From assembly GCA_900769535.1 (NCBI GenBank), contig CAAGHB010000052.1, positions 1 through 21,014 on the forward strand: 21,014 nucleotides of DNA, given 5' to 3'. The DNA is from Clostridia bacterium. GTDB taxonomy: Bacteria > Bacillota > Clostridia > Oscillospirales > Acutalibacteraceae. The translations under genes were made by a program, and so were the position numbers. This document shows, piece after piece, positions 13,121-21,014 of this stretch. How positions within the stretch are numbered: position 1 is the first letter of the stretch; each line of letters begins with the position of its first letter. The notes under the pieces were generated by a model. The model made no database searches, had not been told where the DNA came from, and worked only from the letters and a program-made list of their open reading frames with translations.

Positions 13121-13352
13121 GAGTTAATGTACAAATATATTAAAATTTCGTTAAAATGTTATACATTTTCTGTAAAAATATATAAAATATTACAAAATAT
13201 TTAATAAATCGACAAGTTTACTGCAATTATTTTTTATTCAATCAAAACAGCGGATACAGCCGTAAATTTATATGACGGGTGCTTTTTTTGCAGGTGCCGA
13301 GAGCAACCGAGCCCGTTTTGACCGTTAAAAAGGTTGGCGGAATGAAATTGTT
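13121..13352. other. Non-coding gap between two divergent promoters
   Basis: The left half (to about 13250) is almost pure A/T with runs of T and A. The right half (13260-13345) is GC-richer and contains an ACGGGT...GCCCGT closing helix with smaller stems inside. No ORF, promoter pair or terminator could be supported within it. Confidence 0.5.
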
Positions 13353-13382
13353 TTGACATGGCTATATTATTAGTGTTATAAT
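13353..13382 (+). promoter_or_regulatory. Near-consensus extended -10 promoter of the glycosyltransferase-lepA unit
   Basis: TTGACA (13353-13358), 18 bases, TATAAT (13377-13382), with TGT directly before the -10 (extended -10). The transcript would start near 13389, so the in-frame ATG at 13386 is not transcribed or sits at the very 5' end, leaving 13416 as the start of the first gene. Confidence 0.88.
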
Positions 13383-13415
13383 ATTATGAATTACCATGTA
13401 AATAGGAGAAAAAAT

Positions 13416-14966
13416 ATGAAATTATTTTCATACTATGCCGAGCGGCTAAGAGTTTCGTATATGGCGCGGCTTGTTCTGTCATCAGTTTTTGCGGCAGGAA
13501 TGCTTACCTTCATTCTTGTCACCGGCGGCTCATTACAGCTTAGCGGCGCCGACCTGTTTACAACAGCTGTGTTTTTCGCCCTGCTGTATTTTGCGGGAAT
13601 GGCCATCTTCTTTTACGGAAAAAGCACCGAAAAAATCGAAACGGTGTTTACCTTTGCGGCGTTACTTGCCGCGGCGTTGTATATCCGCTGTTCGCTGATG
13701 TATTATGCTTCCGGGGATTACAACACCTTTTTAAAGAATTGGATTGCCCAGCTTGGCGAATACGACGGGCTCGACGGATTAAAGGCGTCGATTGGCGACT
13801 ATACCATGCCCTACCGATATTTTCTCCTGATTTTATCAAAAATCGGCGGCAACAACGTTATTTTGATAAAAATGTTTTCCCTTTGCGCCGACATTCTCGG
13901 CAGCTATTATATAATGAAGATAGTCGAAATGAAGAGCAGGGCAACTGCGGTAAGAATATTCGCGTTTATCCTGCCGCTTCTTGCTCCCACAGCGTTTTTG
14001 AATTCGGCTATGTGGGGCCAGTGCGACATGATTTACGTTGCCTTTTGCCTCGGCGGAATATACTATGCGCTTAATTCAAACGGCCGTGCGGCTGTAATAA
14101 TGGCGTCTGTCGGCTTTTGCTTTAAGCTGCAAACCGTCTTTTTTGCGCCCGTTTTCATTATCCTCTTTTTTATTCGAAAAATCAGGTGGCGCGACCTTCT
14201 CTGGTTTCCGACGGTATTGTTTATATCAATTCTTCCGGCGGTGCTTGCCGGCGCTAATGTGATATCGGCCCTTTCGCCCTATATTATTCAGATGAACGAA
14301 TATCCGCGGCTTACTCTTAATTTGCCGAGCGTTTGGGTAATGTTTCAGGGGGATTCAGAGCTACCCTTTGACAACTTCAATATGATTGGAATTATGCTTG
14401 CAGGAGCTGCGGCGGTTTCGCTTGTGTTCCTCGGATATAAATACCGTCATCGGCTTGACGTTCGCCGAGTTATCAACATTACCTTTATCGGCGTGTTAAT
14501 TATTCCGTTTTTGCTCCCGCGTATGCACGACCGCTATCTTTTTGCCGCCGATATGATGTCGATAGTGTATTTCTTTTATAATAAAAAGAGATGGTACGTG
14601 CCGCTTGCGGTTATACTTTGCTCATTTGTTCCGTATTCGAGATGGTTGTACGGAGGCACAATGTTTGTGTCGTATCAGGTTCTTGCGTTAATACTGACGG
14701 CGGTGCTTATACACGCATTATACGAGCTTGTTACCGAGCTTATGTCGTCTGCTCGGCCTCAAAATCCGCTTTGTTCGGCCGCCGATTGCCGTATAGCAGA
14801 GCAAATTTTGTCTCGCGAATCGGCGCTTGGAAGCAGGGTTGTCGTCGAGGACCTTGACCTTGCCGAAATGTGCCTTGACGGCTCTGACATTGATACGGAG
14901 GAAGAGCCCGACGCTGACACGGTTTTAGATGCAAATTCCGACACCGAGAATTCAGCGGAGATATAA
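13416..14966 (+). CDS. GT-C-type integral membrane glycosyltransferase, Gpi18-like
   Basis: About 516 residues with ten or more hydrophobic helices. The first outer loop carries SGDYNTFLKNWIAQL and then MPYRYFLLILSKIGGNN, the pattern of mannosyltransferase-like GT-C proteins that use polyprenyl-phosphate sugars (DxxxF...W, then PYxYLL). Further loops hold LNSAMWGQCDMIYVAF and FLLPRMHDRYLFAADMM, which are typical of the same superfamily (MWGQxD and RxHxRYLF). It probably transfers a sugar outside the membrane during envelope glycan or glycoprotein assembly. The C-terminal 70 residues are acidic and unstructured (EEEPDADTVLDANSDTE). AGGAG lies 7 bases ahead of this ATG, and the promoter position rules out the upstream Met. 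The acceptor and sugar are unknown. Confidence 0.82.
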   Translation: MKLFSYYAERLRVSYMARLVLSSVFAAGMLTFILVTGGSLQLSGADLFTTAVFFALLYFAGMAIFFYGKSTEKIETVFTFAALLAAALYIRCSLMYYASGDYNTFLKNWIAQLGEYDGLDGLKASIGDYTMPYRYFLLILSKIGGNNVILIKMFSLCADILGSYYIMKIVEMKSRATAVRIFAFILPLLAPTAFLNSAMWGQCDMIYVAFCLGGIYYALNSNGRAAVIMASVGFCFKLQTVFFAPVFIILFFIRKIRWRDLLWFPTVLFISILPAVLAGANVISALSPYIIQMNEYPRLTLNLPSVWVMFQGDSELPFDNFNMIGIMLAGAAAVSLVFLGYKYRHRLDVRRVINITFIGVLIIPFLLPRMHDRYLFAADMMSIVYFFYNKKRWYVPLAVILCSFVPYSRWLYGGTMFVSYQVLALILTAVLIHALYELVTELMSSARPQNPLCSAADCRIAEQILSRESALGSRVVVEDLDLAEMCLDGSDIDTEEEPDADTVLDANSDTENSAEI

Positions 14967-15021
14967 ACAGAAAAAAACGGACGTTTTGGTTCCGAAAAAA
15001 ATAAAAAAGGGAGATTCAGTT

Positions 15022-15606
15022 ATGCAGATTTACGACATATCGCGCGAGTTTTTATCGGCTCCGGTTTTTGACGGCGACCCTGCCCCGAACCTTTCCTTTA
15101 TACAGAGTATGGAGAGAGGCGACGGATATAATCTTTCCTCGCTGTCCGCCTGTCTGCACACCGCAACCCATATCGACGCGCCCCTCCACTTTGTCGATAA
15201 CGGCGCCTCGATTGACGAAATTGACCTTTCGGTGTTTATGGGAGAATGCGATGTAATCGCCTGTAACGGCTTTGACGACGACATCGTCGGCGAGGATATC
15301 GAGCGGCTTATCCGTCCCGGCGCAAAGCGAGTACTTTTTAAAACGGTTGGCCGTTGCCGTCTTACCCTTTCGGGCGCATTTGCCCTTATTTCAGCGGGGG
15401 TGAAGCTGGTCGGAATCGACGACGTTTCGATTGCCGCCGATGACCAAACGGCCGCAGTTCACCGCGAGCTTGCCCTTGCAGGAGTCTGCGTTTTAGAGGG
15501 GCTGACCCTCAGCCACGTCCAGTCGGGCAGATATTCGCTTTTTGCCCTGCCGATAAAGATTGAGGGCACCGAAGCGGCACCCTGCCGAGCAATTTTGATG
15601 AAATAA
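15022..15606 (+). CDS. Cyclase family protein (kynurenine formamidase/KynB-like metal hydrolase)
   Basis: 194 residues. IYDISREFLSAPVFDGDP at the start and HTATHIDAPLHF (residues about 51-62) give the cyclase-family metal site HxGTHxDxPxHF, with Ala in place of the usual Gly. Later segments also follow the family: RVLFKT, LVGIDDVSI, HRELALAGVCVLEGLTLSHV and the closing LPIKIEGTEAAPCRAIL. Family members hydrolyse N-formylkynurenine or related amides and lactams; no tryptophan-degradation genes are nearby, so the substrate is open. AAAGGGAG sits about 8 bases before the ATG; an in-frame extension back to 14929 overlaps the previous gene and is rejected. It lies 55 bases after the glycosyltransferase gene and 32 before lepA. 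Confidence 0.86.
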   Translation: MQIYDISREFLSAPVFDGDPAPNLSFIQSMERGDGYNLSSLSACLHTATHIDAPLHFVDNGASIDEIDLSVFMGECDVIACNGFDDDIVGEDIERLIRPGAKRVLFKTVGRCRLTLSGAFALISAGVKLVGIDDVSIAADDQTAAVHRELALAGVCVLEGLTLSHVQSGRYSLFALPIKIEGTEAAPCRAILMK

Positions 15607-15638
15607 ATGATTTTTTAAAAAATTTTGGAGTGATAAAT

Positions 15639-17447
15639 TTGCCCATTTCCCCCGACCACATTCGCAATTTTTGTATAATTGCCCATATCGACCACGGAAA
15701 GTCGACCCTCGCCGACCGAATGCTTGAACTCACCGATTCGGTCGCAAAGCGCGAGATGGAGGACCAAATTCTCGATAATATGGACCTCGAAAGAGAGCGC
15801 GGCATCACCATCAAGGCGCACGCCGTGACCATCGACTATACCGCTTCCGACGGCGAAAAATACGAGCTTAATCTTATCGACACGCCGGGACACGTTGACT
15901 TTAACTACGAGGTTTCGCGTTCACTTGCTGCTTGTGAAGGGGCGGTGCTTGTCGTTGACGCGTCACAGGGAATCGAGGCGCAAACGCTGGCAAACACCTA
16001 TCTCGCTGTCGACCACGACCTCGAAATTATCCCCGTAATTAACAAGATTGACCTGCCGAGCGCCGAGCCCGAGAGGGTTATAAAGGATATCGAGGACATT
16101 ATCGGCATCCCTGCCGAAAACGCGGCACGAATTTCGGCAAAAACGGGGCTTAACGTCGGAGACGTAATGGAAAATATCGTTCGCGACATTCCTGCACCCG
16201 TTTGCGACCGCGAAGCACCCTTGCAGGCGCTCATTTTCGACTCCTACTACGACGCGTATAAAGGGGTTATCGTATATTTCCGAGTAAAGAGCGGCGTCAT
16301 ACATACCGGCGATACCATCAAAATGATGGCAACGGGTGCCGAATTTGACGTTGTCGAGGTCGGTCGAAAGAAGGCAACCCGTATGGAGCCGTGCGATGCC
16401 CTTTACGCAGGTGAGGTTGGCTATCTTGCCGCCGCGATAAAGAACGTCGGAGATGCCCGAGTCGGCGATACCATCACCCTTTCCGAACGTCCTGCACCGG
16501 CCGCTTTGGCTGGGTATAGAAAGATAAATCCCGTCGTTTTCTGCGGCGTTTATCCCGCCGACGGAGCCCACTATACCGACCTTCGCGAAGCCCTCGAAAA
16601 GCTGCAACTCAACGATGCCTCGCTTGAATTCGAGCCCGAAACGTCGGTTGCCCTTGGCTTTGGCTTCCGTTGCGGCTTCCTCGGCCTCTTGCACATGGAG
16701 ATTATTCAGGAGCGACTCGAACGCGAATATAACCTCGACCTTATTACAACTGCGCCGAGTGTTATCTATCGGCTCACTCTCGCTACCGGAGAAACGGTCG
16801 AAATCGACAACCCGACAAACTATCCCGACCCCGCGACAATCGTCAGCTCCGAGGAGCCGATGTGCGCCGTTCATATCTATTCGCCGAGCGAATTTGTCGG
16901 TCAGATAATGGAGCTTTGTCAGCAGCGACGCGGTGAGTACAAGGATATGCAGTATATCGGCACCGAACGCGTCGATATTCACTATATTTTACCGCTCAAC
17001 GAAATCGTTTATGACTTTTTTGATGCGCTGAAATCGCGCACAAGGGGCTACGCCTCCTACGACTATCTCCAAATCGGGTACCAAAAGTCGAATTTGGTCA
17101 AGCTCGACGTTCTGCTTAACGGAGAGGTGGTCGATGCTCTTTCCTTCATCGTCCACGCCGACAATTCGTACACACGAGCCCGTCGAATTGCCGAAAAGTT
17201 AAAGGAGCATATTCCGCGTCAGCTCTTTGAGGTGCCTGTTCAGGTGGCCATCGGCGGAAAGGTTATCGCACGAGAGACGGTAAAGGCGATGCGCAAGGAC
17301 GTACTTGCAAAGTGCTACGGCGGCGATATTACGCGAAAGAAAAAGCTCCTCGAAAAGCAGAAGGAAGGCAAAAAGCGTATGCGTCAGCTCGGCTCGGTCG
17401 AGGTGCCGCAGGAAGCGTTTATGGCGGTACTCAAACTCGACGAATAA
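15639..17447 (+). CDS. lepA: Elongation factor 4 (LepA), ribosome-associated GTPase
   Basis: About 602 residues, the usual LepA length. GTPase motifs are intact: AHIDHGKST near the start (G1), RGIT (G2), DTPGH (G3), NKID (G4) and SAKTG (G5). Domain II, the EF-G-like domains (RCGFLGLLHMEIIQERLERE) and the LepA-specific C-terminal domain are present, the last including YDYLQIGYQKSNLVKLDVLL and AKCYGGDITRKKKLLEKQK. LepA acts on ribosomes in initiation or elongation under stress. The TTG at 15639 is chosen because GGAG ends 8 bases before it; the GTG at 15630 overlaps that Shine-Dalgarno. In many Firmicutes lepA precedes hemN and the hrcA-dnaK genes; here it is the last gene before a terminator. 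Confidence 0.97.
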   Translation: MPISPDHIRNFCIIAHIDHGKSTLADRMLELTDSVAKREMEDQILDNMDLERERGITIKAHAVTIDYTASDGEKYELNLIDTPGHVDFNYEVSRSLAACEGAVLVVDASQGIEAQTLANTYLAVDHDLEIIPVINKIDLPSAEPERVIKDIEDIIGIPAENAARISAKTGLNVGDVMENIVRDIPAPVCDREAPLQALIFDSYYDAYKGVIVYFRVKSGVIHTGDTIKMMATGAEFDVVEVGRKKATRMEPCDALYAGEVGYLAAAIKNVGDARVGDTITLSERPAPAALAGYRKINPVVFCGVYPADGAHYTDLREALEKLQLNDASLEFEPETSVALGFGFRCGFLGLLHMEIIQERLEREYNLDLITTAPSVIYRLTLATGETVEIDNPTNYPDPATIVSSEEPMCAVHIYSPSEFVGQIMELCQQRRGEYKDMQYIGTERVDIHYILPLNEIVYDFFDALKSRTRGYASYDYLQIGYQKSNLVKLDVLLNGEVVDALSFIVHADNSYTRARRIAEKLKEHIPRQLFEVPVQVAIGGKVIARETVKAMRKDVLAKCYGGDITRKKKLLEKQKEGKKRMRQLGSVEVPQEAFMAVLKLDE

Positions 17448-17490
17448 GCGTTCCCGTTGCCCCAACCAAACTTATACACAAACACAAAAA

Positions 17491-17518
17491 CCCCCTACCC
17501 GAACTCTCGGGCAGGGGG
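17491..17518. terminator. Bidirectional terminator between lepA and the ABC-transporter operon
   Basis: CCCCCT.CCCGA (17491-17502) pairs with TCGGG.AGGGGG (17507-17518), with one mismatch and an ACTC loop. On the minus strand it continues TTTTTGTGTTTG; on the plus strand TTAATATGTTGTTTT. It lies between convergent genes and can serve both. Confidence 0.88.
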
Positions 17519-17555
17519 TTAATATGTTGTTTTATTTAAAAACAAATTTTATAAC

Positions 17556-17906
17556 TTAGTATGTTTTTGTTTTTATGAGAGTTCGTTTAATTTCTAAATT
17601 TGAATCTACCAATTCGCCAAAGGCGTATAATGGCAAGGAAAAAACAGAGCAAAACATAATGACAACACCAATAATAGTTGTTAGTCGTCCATAATAACAG
17701 TGAGCATACGAACCTTTAAGGAGAACAGCTTTTGACATAGAGCAGTTCCACCCTTCTTTAAAAGTCATATTTTCACCTAGCCCGTTTATAAATCTAAACA
17801 CACCAAATAAAACACAAATTAAACCAATACAAAAGCAAAGATAAAAACAAAACAGCGCAATTGTTTTAAGAGTTTTTCCTATATTTCCAAATATTCTTTC
17901 ATGCAT
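17556..17906 (-). CDS. Small two-TM membrane protein, unknown function
   Basis: 116 residues, not recognised. Two hydrophobic segments are visible: about 15-38 (IALFCFYLCFCIGLICVLFG) and about 75-97 (LTTIIGVVIMFCSVFSLPLY). A polar loop containing KEGWNCSMSKAVLL and HCYYG joins them, and a charged tail (LEIKRTLIKTK) ends the protein. AAGGAG lies about 9 bases before the ATG. It is more AT-rich than lepA and follows the transporter ATPase gene by 36 bases, so it is probably the distal gene of that operon. Whether it belongs to the transporter functionally is unknown. Confidence 0.75.
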   Translation of the reverse strand: MHERIFGNIGKTLKTIALFCFYLCFCIGLICVLFGVFRFINGLGENMTFKEGWNCSMSKAVLLKGSYAHCYYGRLTTIIGVVIMFCSVFSLPLYAFGELVDSNLEIKRTLIKTKTY

Positions 17907-17942
17907 TTTTGTTTTCTCCTTAGTTTTATAGCTAATTTAATT

Positions 17943-18686
17943 TTACAGCACTTTTGCGAGGAAGGATTGCAATCTTTCGCTTTTCGGGTTATCAAAAATA
18001 TCTTCGGGAGTGCCCTCCTCGATGATTTTGCCCTCGTCCATGAAAATAACGCGACTTGCGACCTCGCGAGCAAAGCCCATTTCGTGAGTGACGCAAACCA
18101 TTGTCATACCCTCGTTTGCGAGCTTTTTCATAACGTCGAGTACCTCGCCGACCATTTCGGGGTCGAGAGCGCTTGTCGGCTCGTCAAAGAGCATCACGTC
18201 CGGCTCCATGCACAGCGCACGAACGATGGCAACGCGCTGCTTTTGTCCGCCCGAAAGCTGATTTGGGTATGCATCTGCGCGGTCGTCGAGCCCAACGATT
18301 TTGAGCAACTCCATCGCCTTTTCGGTGGCAGCTGCCTTATCCTTTTTGAGCAGCTTCATGGGCGCCAAGGTCATATTTTTCAGTACCGTCATGTGCGGAA
18401 AAAGGTTAAAATGCTGAAAAACCATGCCCATTTTCTGACGGTGAACGTTGATGTCGGTCTTTTTATCGGTGATGTCAACGCCCTCAAAGTAGATTTTTCC
18501 GTCGGTCGGCACTTCGAGCAGGTTTAGCGAGCGCAGGAGGGTCGATTTTCCGCTTCCCGACGGCCCGATTACGACCACAACTTCACCTTTTTTGATGTCG
18601 CAGGTGACTCCGTCGAGGGCCTTTACCTCCTCGCCGTTATAGTATTTTTTGAGATTTTCGACTCTTATCAGCAGGTTATCGTTCAC
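17943..18686 (-). CDS. Polar amino-acid ABC transporter, ATP-binding protein (GlnQ/ArtM-like)
   Basis: Powers uptake of an amino acid by ATP hydrolysis at the inner face of the membrane. 247 residues with all ABC motifs: Walker A GPSGSGKST (41-49), Q-loop VFQHFNLFPHMT (89-100, the PAAT-specific form), signature LSGGQKQRVAIVRAL (144-158), Walker B VMLFDEPTSALDP (164-176) and switch His in VTHEMGF (199-205). The start is GTG, with AAAGGAGG 10 bases upstream. It overlaps the permease gene by 11 bases, implying coupled translation. The substrate cannot be told from this subunit. Confidence 0.95.
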   Translation of the reverse strand: MNDNLLIRVENLKKYYNGEEVKALDGVTCDIKKGEVVVVIGPSGSGKSTLLRSLNLLEVPTDGKIYFEGVDITDKKTDINVHRQKMGMVFQHFNLFPHMTVLKNMTLAPMKLLKKDKAAATEKAMELLKIVGLDDRADAYPNQLSGGQKQRVAIVRALCMEPDVMLFDEPTSALDPEMVGEVLDVMKKLANEGMTMVCVTHEMGFAREVASRVIFMDEGKIIEEGTPEDIFDNPKSERLQSFLAKVL

Positions 18687-20118
18687 TTCGACGCAGCCTC
18701 CTTTCGAGCTTTCCTACCAGCCATGTCAGCACCAGAACAACCACAAGGTAAATCACCGCAACCGCAATAAGCGGCATAAAGTTGCTGTATGTTATCGACC
18801 TGATTTTAAGTCCGCCCTGAGTCAAGTCGGCAACACCGATATAGAAGGCAACCGACGATTCTTTGAGCAGGGTGATAAACTCGTTTGCTAACGATGGGAG
18901 AGATGCCTTGAATGCTTGCGGAATAACGATGTGATACATTGTTTGCATATAATTGAAGCCAAGCGACCGTCCGGCCTCTGTTTGACCTTCGTCAACCGAA
19001 GCAATACCGCCGCGAACAATTTCGGCAACGTATGCACCCGAATTTATTGCAAAACAGATTACTGCGGCAGTAAATTTTTCTACCCCCATGGGAAGCAGGA
19101 AGACAAAGAAAATAATAATTAACTGCACCATTACTGGTGTTCCGCGTACGACAGAAAGATAGAGACGTACGATTTGGTCGGGGATTATCAGTTTTCCGGT
19201 TTTTTCATTAGTAACTCGGACGATGGCACAAATGAAACCTAAAATTACGCCGAGAATAGCGGCAAAAAAGGTGATTTCAAGGGTAGTAACCAAACCGTTT
19301 GTGAGGTATTTCCATTGTGCGTCCTTAATAAAGTTGCGATAAAATTCGTCGCAGAAGCTATTCCATCTGCTTGCAAAAAATGCGGAGGTGTCCGGTTTGT
19401 TTGAGCTGAAATTACGTAACGCAAAGCAGGATGAAAGACCATTTCTCAAGGTGTTTTGTGACGAAACAGAAACAATTTCGCCTTTGTATTCAAATTCCTT
19501 TGTCTGTTCTATATCCTTGTTGACCGACAAGATATCGCCAAATAGGGTGTTTATTATGTCGTCACTCAAATACACACGCAAATAAGTGTCTTCGTACGGA
19601 ATGGCAAAATAGTCGTCCTTTGCGGTTTCTGCGTTGATTTCATAGATGCTGATTTCTGTTTTGCCGCTTTTTGTTTTCGCATTATCCCAATAGGTTGAAG
19701 TTTCGGCATCAAACTGTTGACGCATTTTAAGAGAGCTTGTCATTTGTCCCGCGCTTTTTAGCTCGTTGTAATAATCATACGCGGAGGAGAGAAGCTCGTT
19801 TTTGTTTTTCTTATAAACGTCGAGAATATCTCTCGTTTCGTACGAAACGCTAACGATAATCTCCTTTTCGGCTCCTTCGGTTACCGATTTGACATTGATT
19901 TTTGTGCCTGAAACGATCTTGTTTGCGGTTTTGGCCAAGGGCTCGGGAAGCTTTTCAAAGCTTTGCTCTATTATTTCCTGCGCCTGTTGGTTGTTTAGAG
20001 TTACCGATGCCTTGTTATTTATCGTATCAACTACAACGGCTACGGTTAAAACAAGCACAACCAATGCAATAACTGCTGCTTCGATAAGCAGCACCTTTTT
20101 CTTGTTGTTTTTATTCAT
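18676..20118 (-). CDS. Polar amino-acid ABC transporter permease with a large extra N-terminal domain
   Basis: 480 residues, about twice the usual 215-230 for this family. The permease core is the C-terminal half: WKYLTNGLVTTLEITFFAAI (269-288) opens it, and the EAA coupling loop GGIASVDEGQTEAGRSLGFN is at 370-389, followed by YHIVIPQAFKASLPSL. The first half carries one membrane helix (about 9-30) and then about 235 residues of polar sequence (ETRDILDVYKKNKNE, TYWDNAKTKSGKTEISIYEI), likely on the outer face. It resembles neither the binding protein nor a second permease. AAAGGAA lies 7 bases before the ATG. It stands between the binding-protein and ATPase genes. The extra domain may dock the binding protein or sense the substrate; this is inference. 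Confidence 0.92.
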   Translation of the reverse strand: MNKNNKKKVLLIEAAVIALVVLVLTVAVVVDTINNKASVTLNNQQAQEIIEQSFEKLPEPLAKTANKIVSGTKINVKSVTEGAEKEIIVSVSYETRDILDVYKKNKNELLSSAYDYYNELKSAGQMTSSLKMRQQFDAETSTYWDNAKTKSGKTEISIYEINAETAKDDYFAIPYEDTYLRVYLSDDIINTLFGDILSVNKDIEQTKEFEYKGEIVSVSSQNTLRNGLSSCFALRNFSSNKPDTSAFFASRWNSFCDEFYRNFIKDAQWKYLTNGLVTTLEITFFAAILGVILGFICAIVRVTNEKTGKLIIPDQIVRLYLSVVRGTPVMVQLIIIFFVFLLPMGVEKFTAAVICFAINSGAYVAEIVRGGIASVDEGQTEAGRSLGFNYMQTMYHIVIPQAFKASLPSLANEFITLLKESSVAFYIGVADLTQGGLKIRSITYSNFMPLIAVAVIYLVVVLVLTWLVGKLERRLRRSER

Positions 20119-20168
20119 TGTTTGTTCCTTTTTTCACTAGGTTGTTAACAATTTTTTACGCACGACAA

Positions 20169-20208
20169 GCCGGAGCGTCAACGAAACTGATTCGTTAACG
20201 TGTCCGGC
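20169..20208 (-). promoter_or_regulatory. Intercistronic hairpin between binding-protein and permease genes
   Basis: AACGAA/TTCGTT (20180-20185 with 20191-20196) forms the top, CGT/ACG the middle, and GCCGGA/TCCGGC (20169-20174 with 20203-20208) the base, with a small mismatch and bulge between. No T-tract follows directly on the minus strand, so it is not a clean terminator. In binding-protein transporter operons such hairpins commonly protect the upstream message, giving more binding protein than permease. Confidence 0.6.
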
Positions 20209-20232
20209 CTGTGTAATTCTACGATTTGCTTA

Positions 20233-21006
20233 TTACTTTATATATTTAGCAACGATGGCGTCGATTGTGCCGTCTGCAACAAGTTCATCAATCGCCTTGT
20301 TGATTTTGTCGAGAAGGTCGTTGTTGCCCTTCTTTACACAGATAGCATAATCCTCGTCTGCATAAGAGGTTTCGAGAATTTTAAGTCCTTCGTTAGCGTT
20401 AACGAGTGCCTTTGCCGGCTCATTGTCGATAATAACGCAGTCAACTTCGCCGCCGTTGAGAGCCAAAACAGCTTCGTTACCGTTGCTGTACTGAGTTACT
20501 CTGTCGCCGAAATCGCCGGTAGCATAAGAGTCACCGGTTGTTCCGAGCTGAACGCCGACCTTCTGGCTTGCGCCGTCAGCATAAAGGTCGTCAACAGTCT
20601 TGATAGATGAACCTTCTTTAACAATGATTACCTGAACGCCGTTAGCATAGCTGGTCGAGAAATCAACCTCTTTGAGTCTATCCTCGTTAACTGTCATTCC
20701 TGCCATACCGAAATCAACCGAGCCCTCGTTAACAGCGGTAATGATTGAATCAAACTGCATATCAACGATTTCGAGCTCCATTCCGAGTTTTTCTGCTATT
20801 GCTTCTGCGATTTCGGCATCGATACCGATGATTTTTTCGCCCTGGTAGTATTCATACGGCTGGAAATATGCGTTGGTACCCATCTTTAAAACAGTTTTTG
20901 CATCCGAATTAACCGAGGATGCATCCTTGTCAGCGTCGCTGCCACATGAAGCGAAGCAGCAAACGAGCATTGCGAGCATAAGTAAAAGTGCGATAATCTT
21001 TTTCAT
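20233..21006 (-). CDS. Polar amino-acid ABC transporter, substrate-binding lipoprotein
   Basis: Captures the amino acid outside the cell and delivers it to the permease. 257 residues: a lipoprotein signal (MKKIIALLLMLAMLV) with the lipid-anchor Cys at 21 (FASC), then a family 3 solute-binding domain. Key stretches are LKMGTNAYFQPYEYYQGEKI, GIDAEIAEAIAEKLGMELEI, VNEGSVDFGMAGMTVNEDRL followed by VDFSTSYANG, VGVQLGTTGDSYA and VDCVIIDNEPAKALV. The first gene of the operon in view; its ribosome binding site and promoter lie at or past the window edge, so upstream regulation cannot be read. The exact amino acid (glutamine, cystine, arginine or other) is not decidable by eye. Confidence 0.94.
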   Translation of the reverse strand: MKKIIALLLMLAMLVCCFASCGSDADKDASSVNSDAKTVLKMGTNAYFQPYEYYQGEKIIGIDAEIAEAIAEKLGMELEIVDMQFDSIITAVNEGSVDFGMAGMTVNEDRLKEVDFSTSYANGVQVIIVKEGSSIKTVDDLYADGASQKVGVQLGTTGDSYATGDFGDRVTQYSNGNEAVLALNGGEVDCVIIDNEPAKALVNANEGLKILETSYADEDYAICVKKGNNDLLDKINKAIDELVADGTIDAIVAKYIK

Positions 21007-21014
21007 AATATGTA

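Noticed and set aside
13273..13315. Segment with GGGTGC...GGTGCCGAGAG reminiscent of a TPP riboswitch start
   Set aside because: The second conserved half of a TPP aptamer (CTGATCTGG-like) is missing, and the segment lies upstream of the promoter at 13353, outside that transcript.
13386..13415. Ten-residue N-terminal extension of the glycosyltransferase
   Set aside because: The ATG at 13386 is only 3 bases from the -10 hexamer, upstream of the expected transcription start; AGGAG precedes 13416.
14929..15021. Upstream extension of the cyclase gene
   Set aside because: It overlaps the end of the glycosyltransferase gene, reads as Lys/Arg-rich non-homologous sequence, and a good ribosome binding site supports 15022.
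15963..16982. Long 339-codon ORF antisense to lepA
   Set aside because: It is a shadow of a highly conserved GTPase gene, with composition typical of reverse-strand artefacts and no family resemblance.

Overview
The window reads as a stretch of chromosome from a spore-forming, anaerobic-type Firmicute, most likely class Clostridia (Oscillospirales/Ruminococcaceae-like). Grounds: the style of ThrS, LepA and the PAAT-type transporter, AGGAGG-type ribosome binding sites, sigma-A-like promoters, a sigma-H-like factor, and a cluster of peptidoglycan-binding and SpoIID/SpoVB-like genes. No tRNA, rRNA, insertion sequence or CRISPR array was seen.

Left part (1-2770): the 3' end of thrS, a terminator shared with a convergent AT-rich Fic-domain gene, and that gene's consensus promoter followed directly by a long near-perfect inverted repeat. 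Next to it is a small, conserved-looking membrane-protein gene that appears broken by one missing T in a homopolymer. The Fic gene looks like a recent arrival.

2770-5790 (minus): a tight three-gene operon with its own promoter and terminator. It encodes a membrane protein with C-terminal zinc ribbons, a PP2C-like protein that seems to have lost catalytic metal ligands, and a zinc-ribbon/single-TM protein with a long Ser-rich outer tail. It looks like an uncharacterised envelope-signalling or scaffold module.

5870-7190 (minus): a lipoprotein related to SurA/PrsA foldases, with a strong promoter and a terminator.

7260-11715 (plus): a four-gene operon comprising a low-complexity protein with a C-terminal beta-type domain, a SpoIID/LytB-like domain fused to three peptidoglycan-binding repeats, a second peptidoglycan-binding protein, and a SpoVB/MurJ-like flippase. 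Together they suggest work on spore or cell-wall peptidoglycan.

11855-13120 (minus): a sigma-H-like sigma factor, a small pseudoknot-capable RNA element, and a four-CxxC zinc-ribbon protein, ending at a terminator shared with the flippase operon. 13350-17520 (plus): a near-consensus promoter drives a GT-C-type membrane glycosyltransferase, a cyclase/formamidase-like enzyme and lepA.

17491-21014 (minus): a polar amino-acid ABC transporter operon (binding lipoprotein, permease with an unusual extra N-terminal half, ATPase), followed by a small two-TM protein. Its promoter lies outside the window. All family calls were made by eye from motifs; no database search was run.
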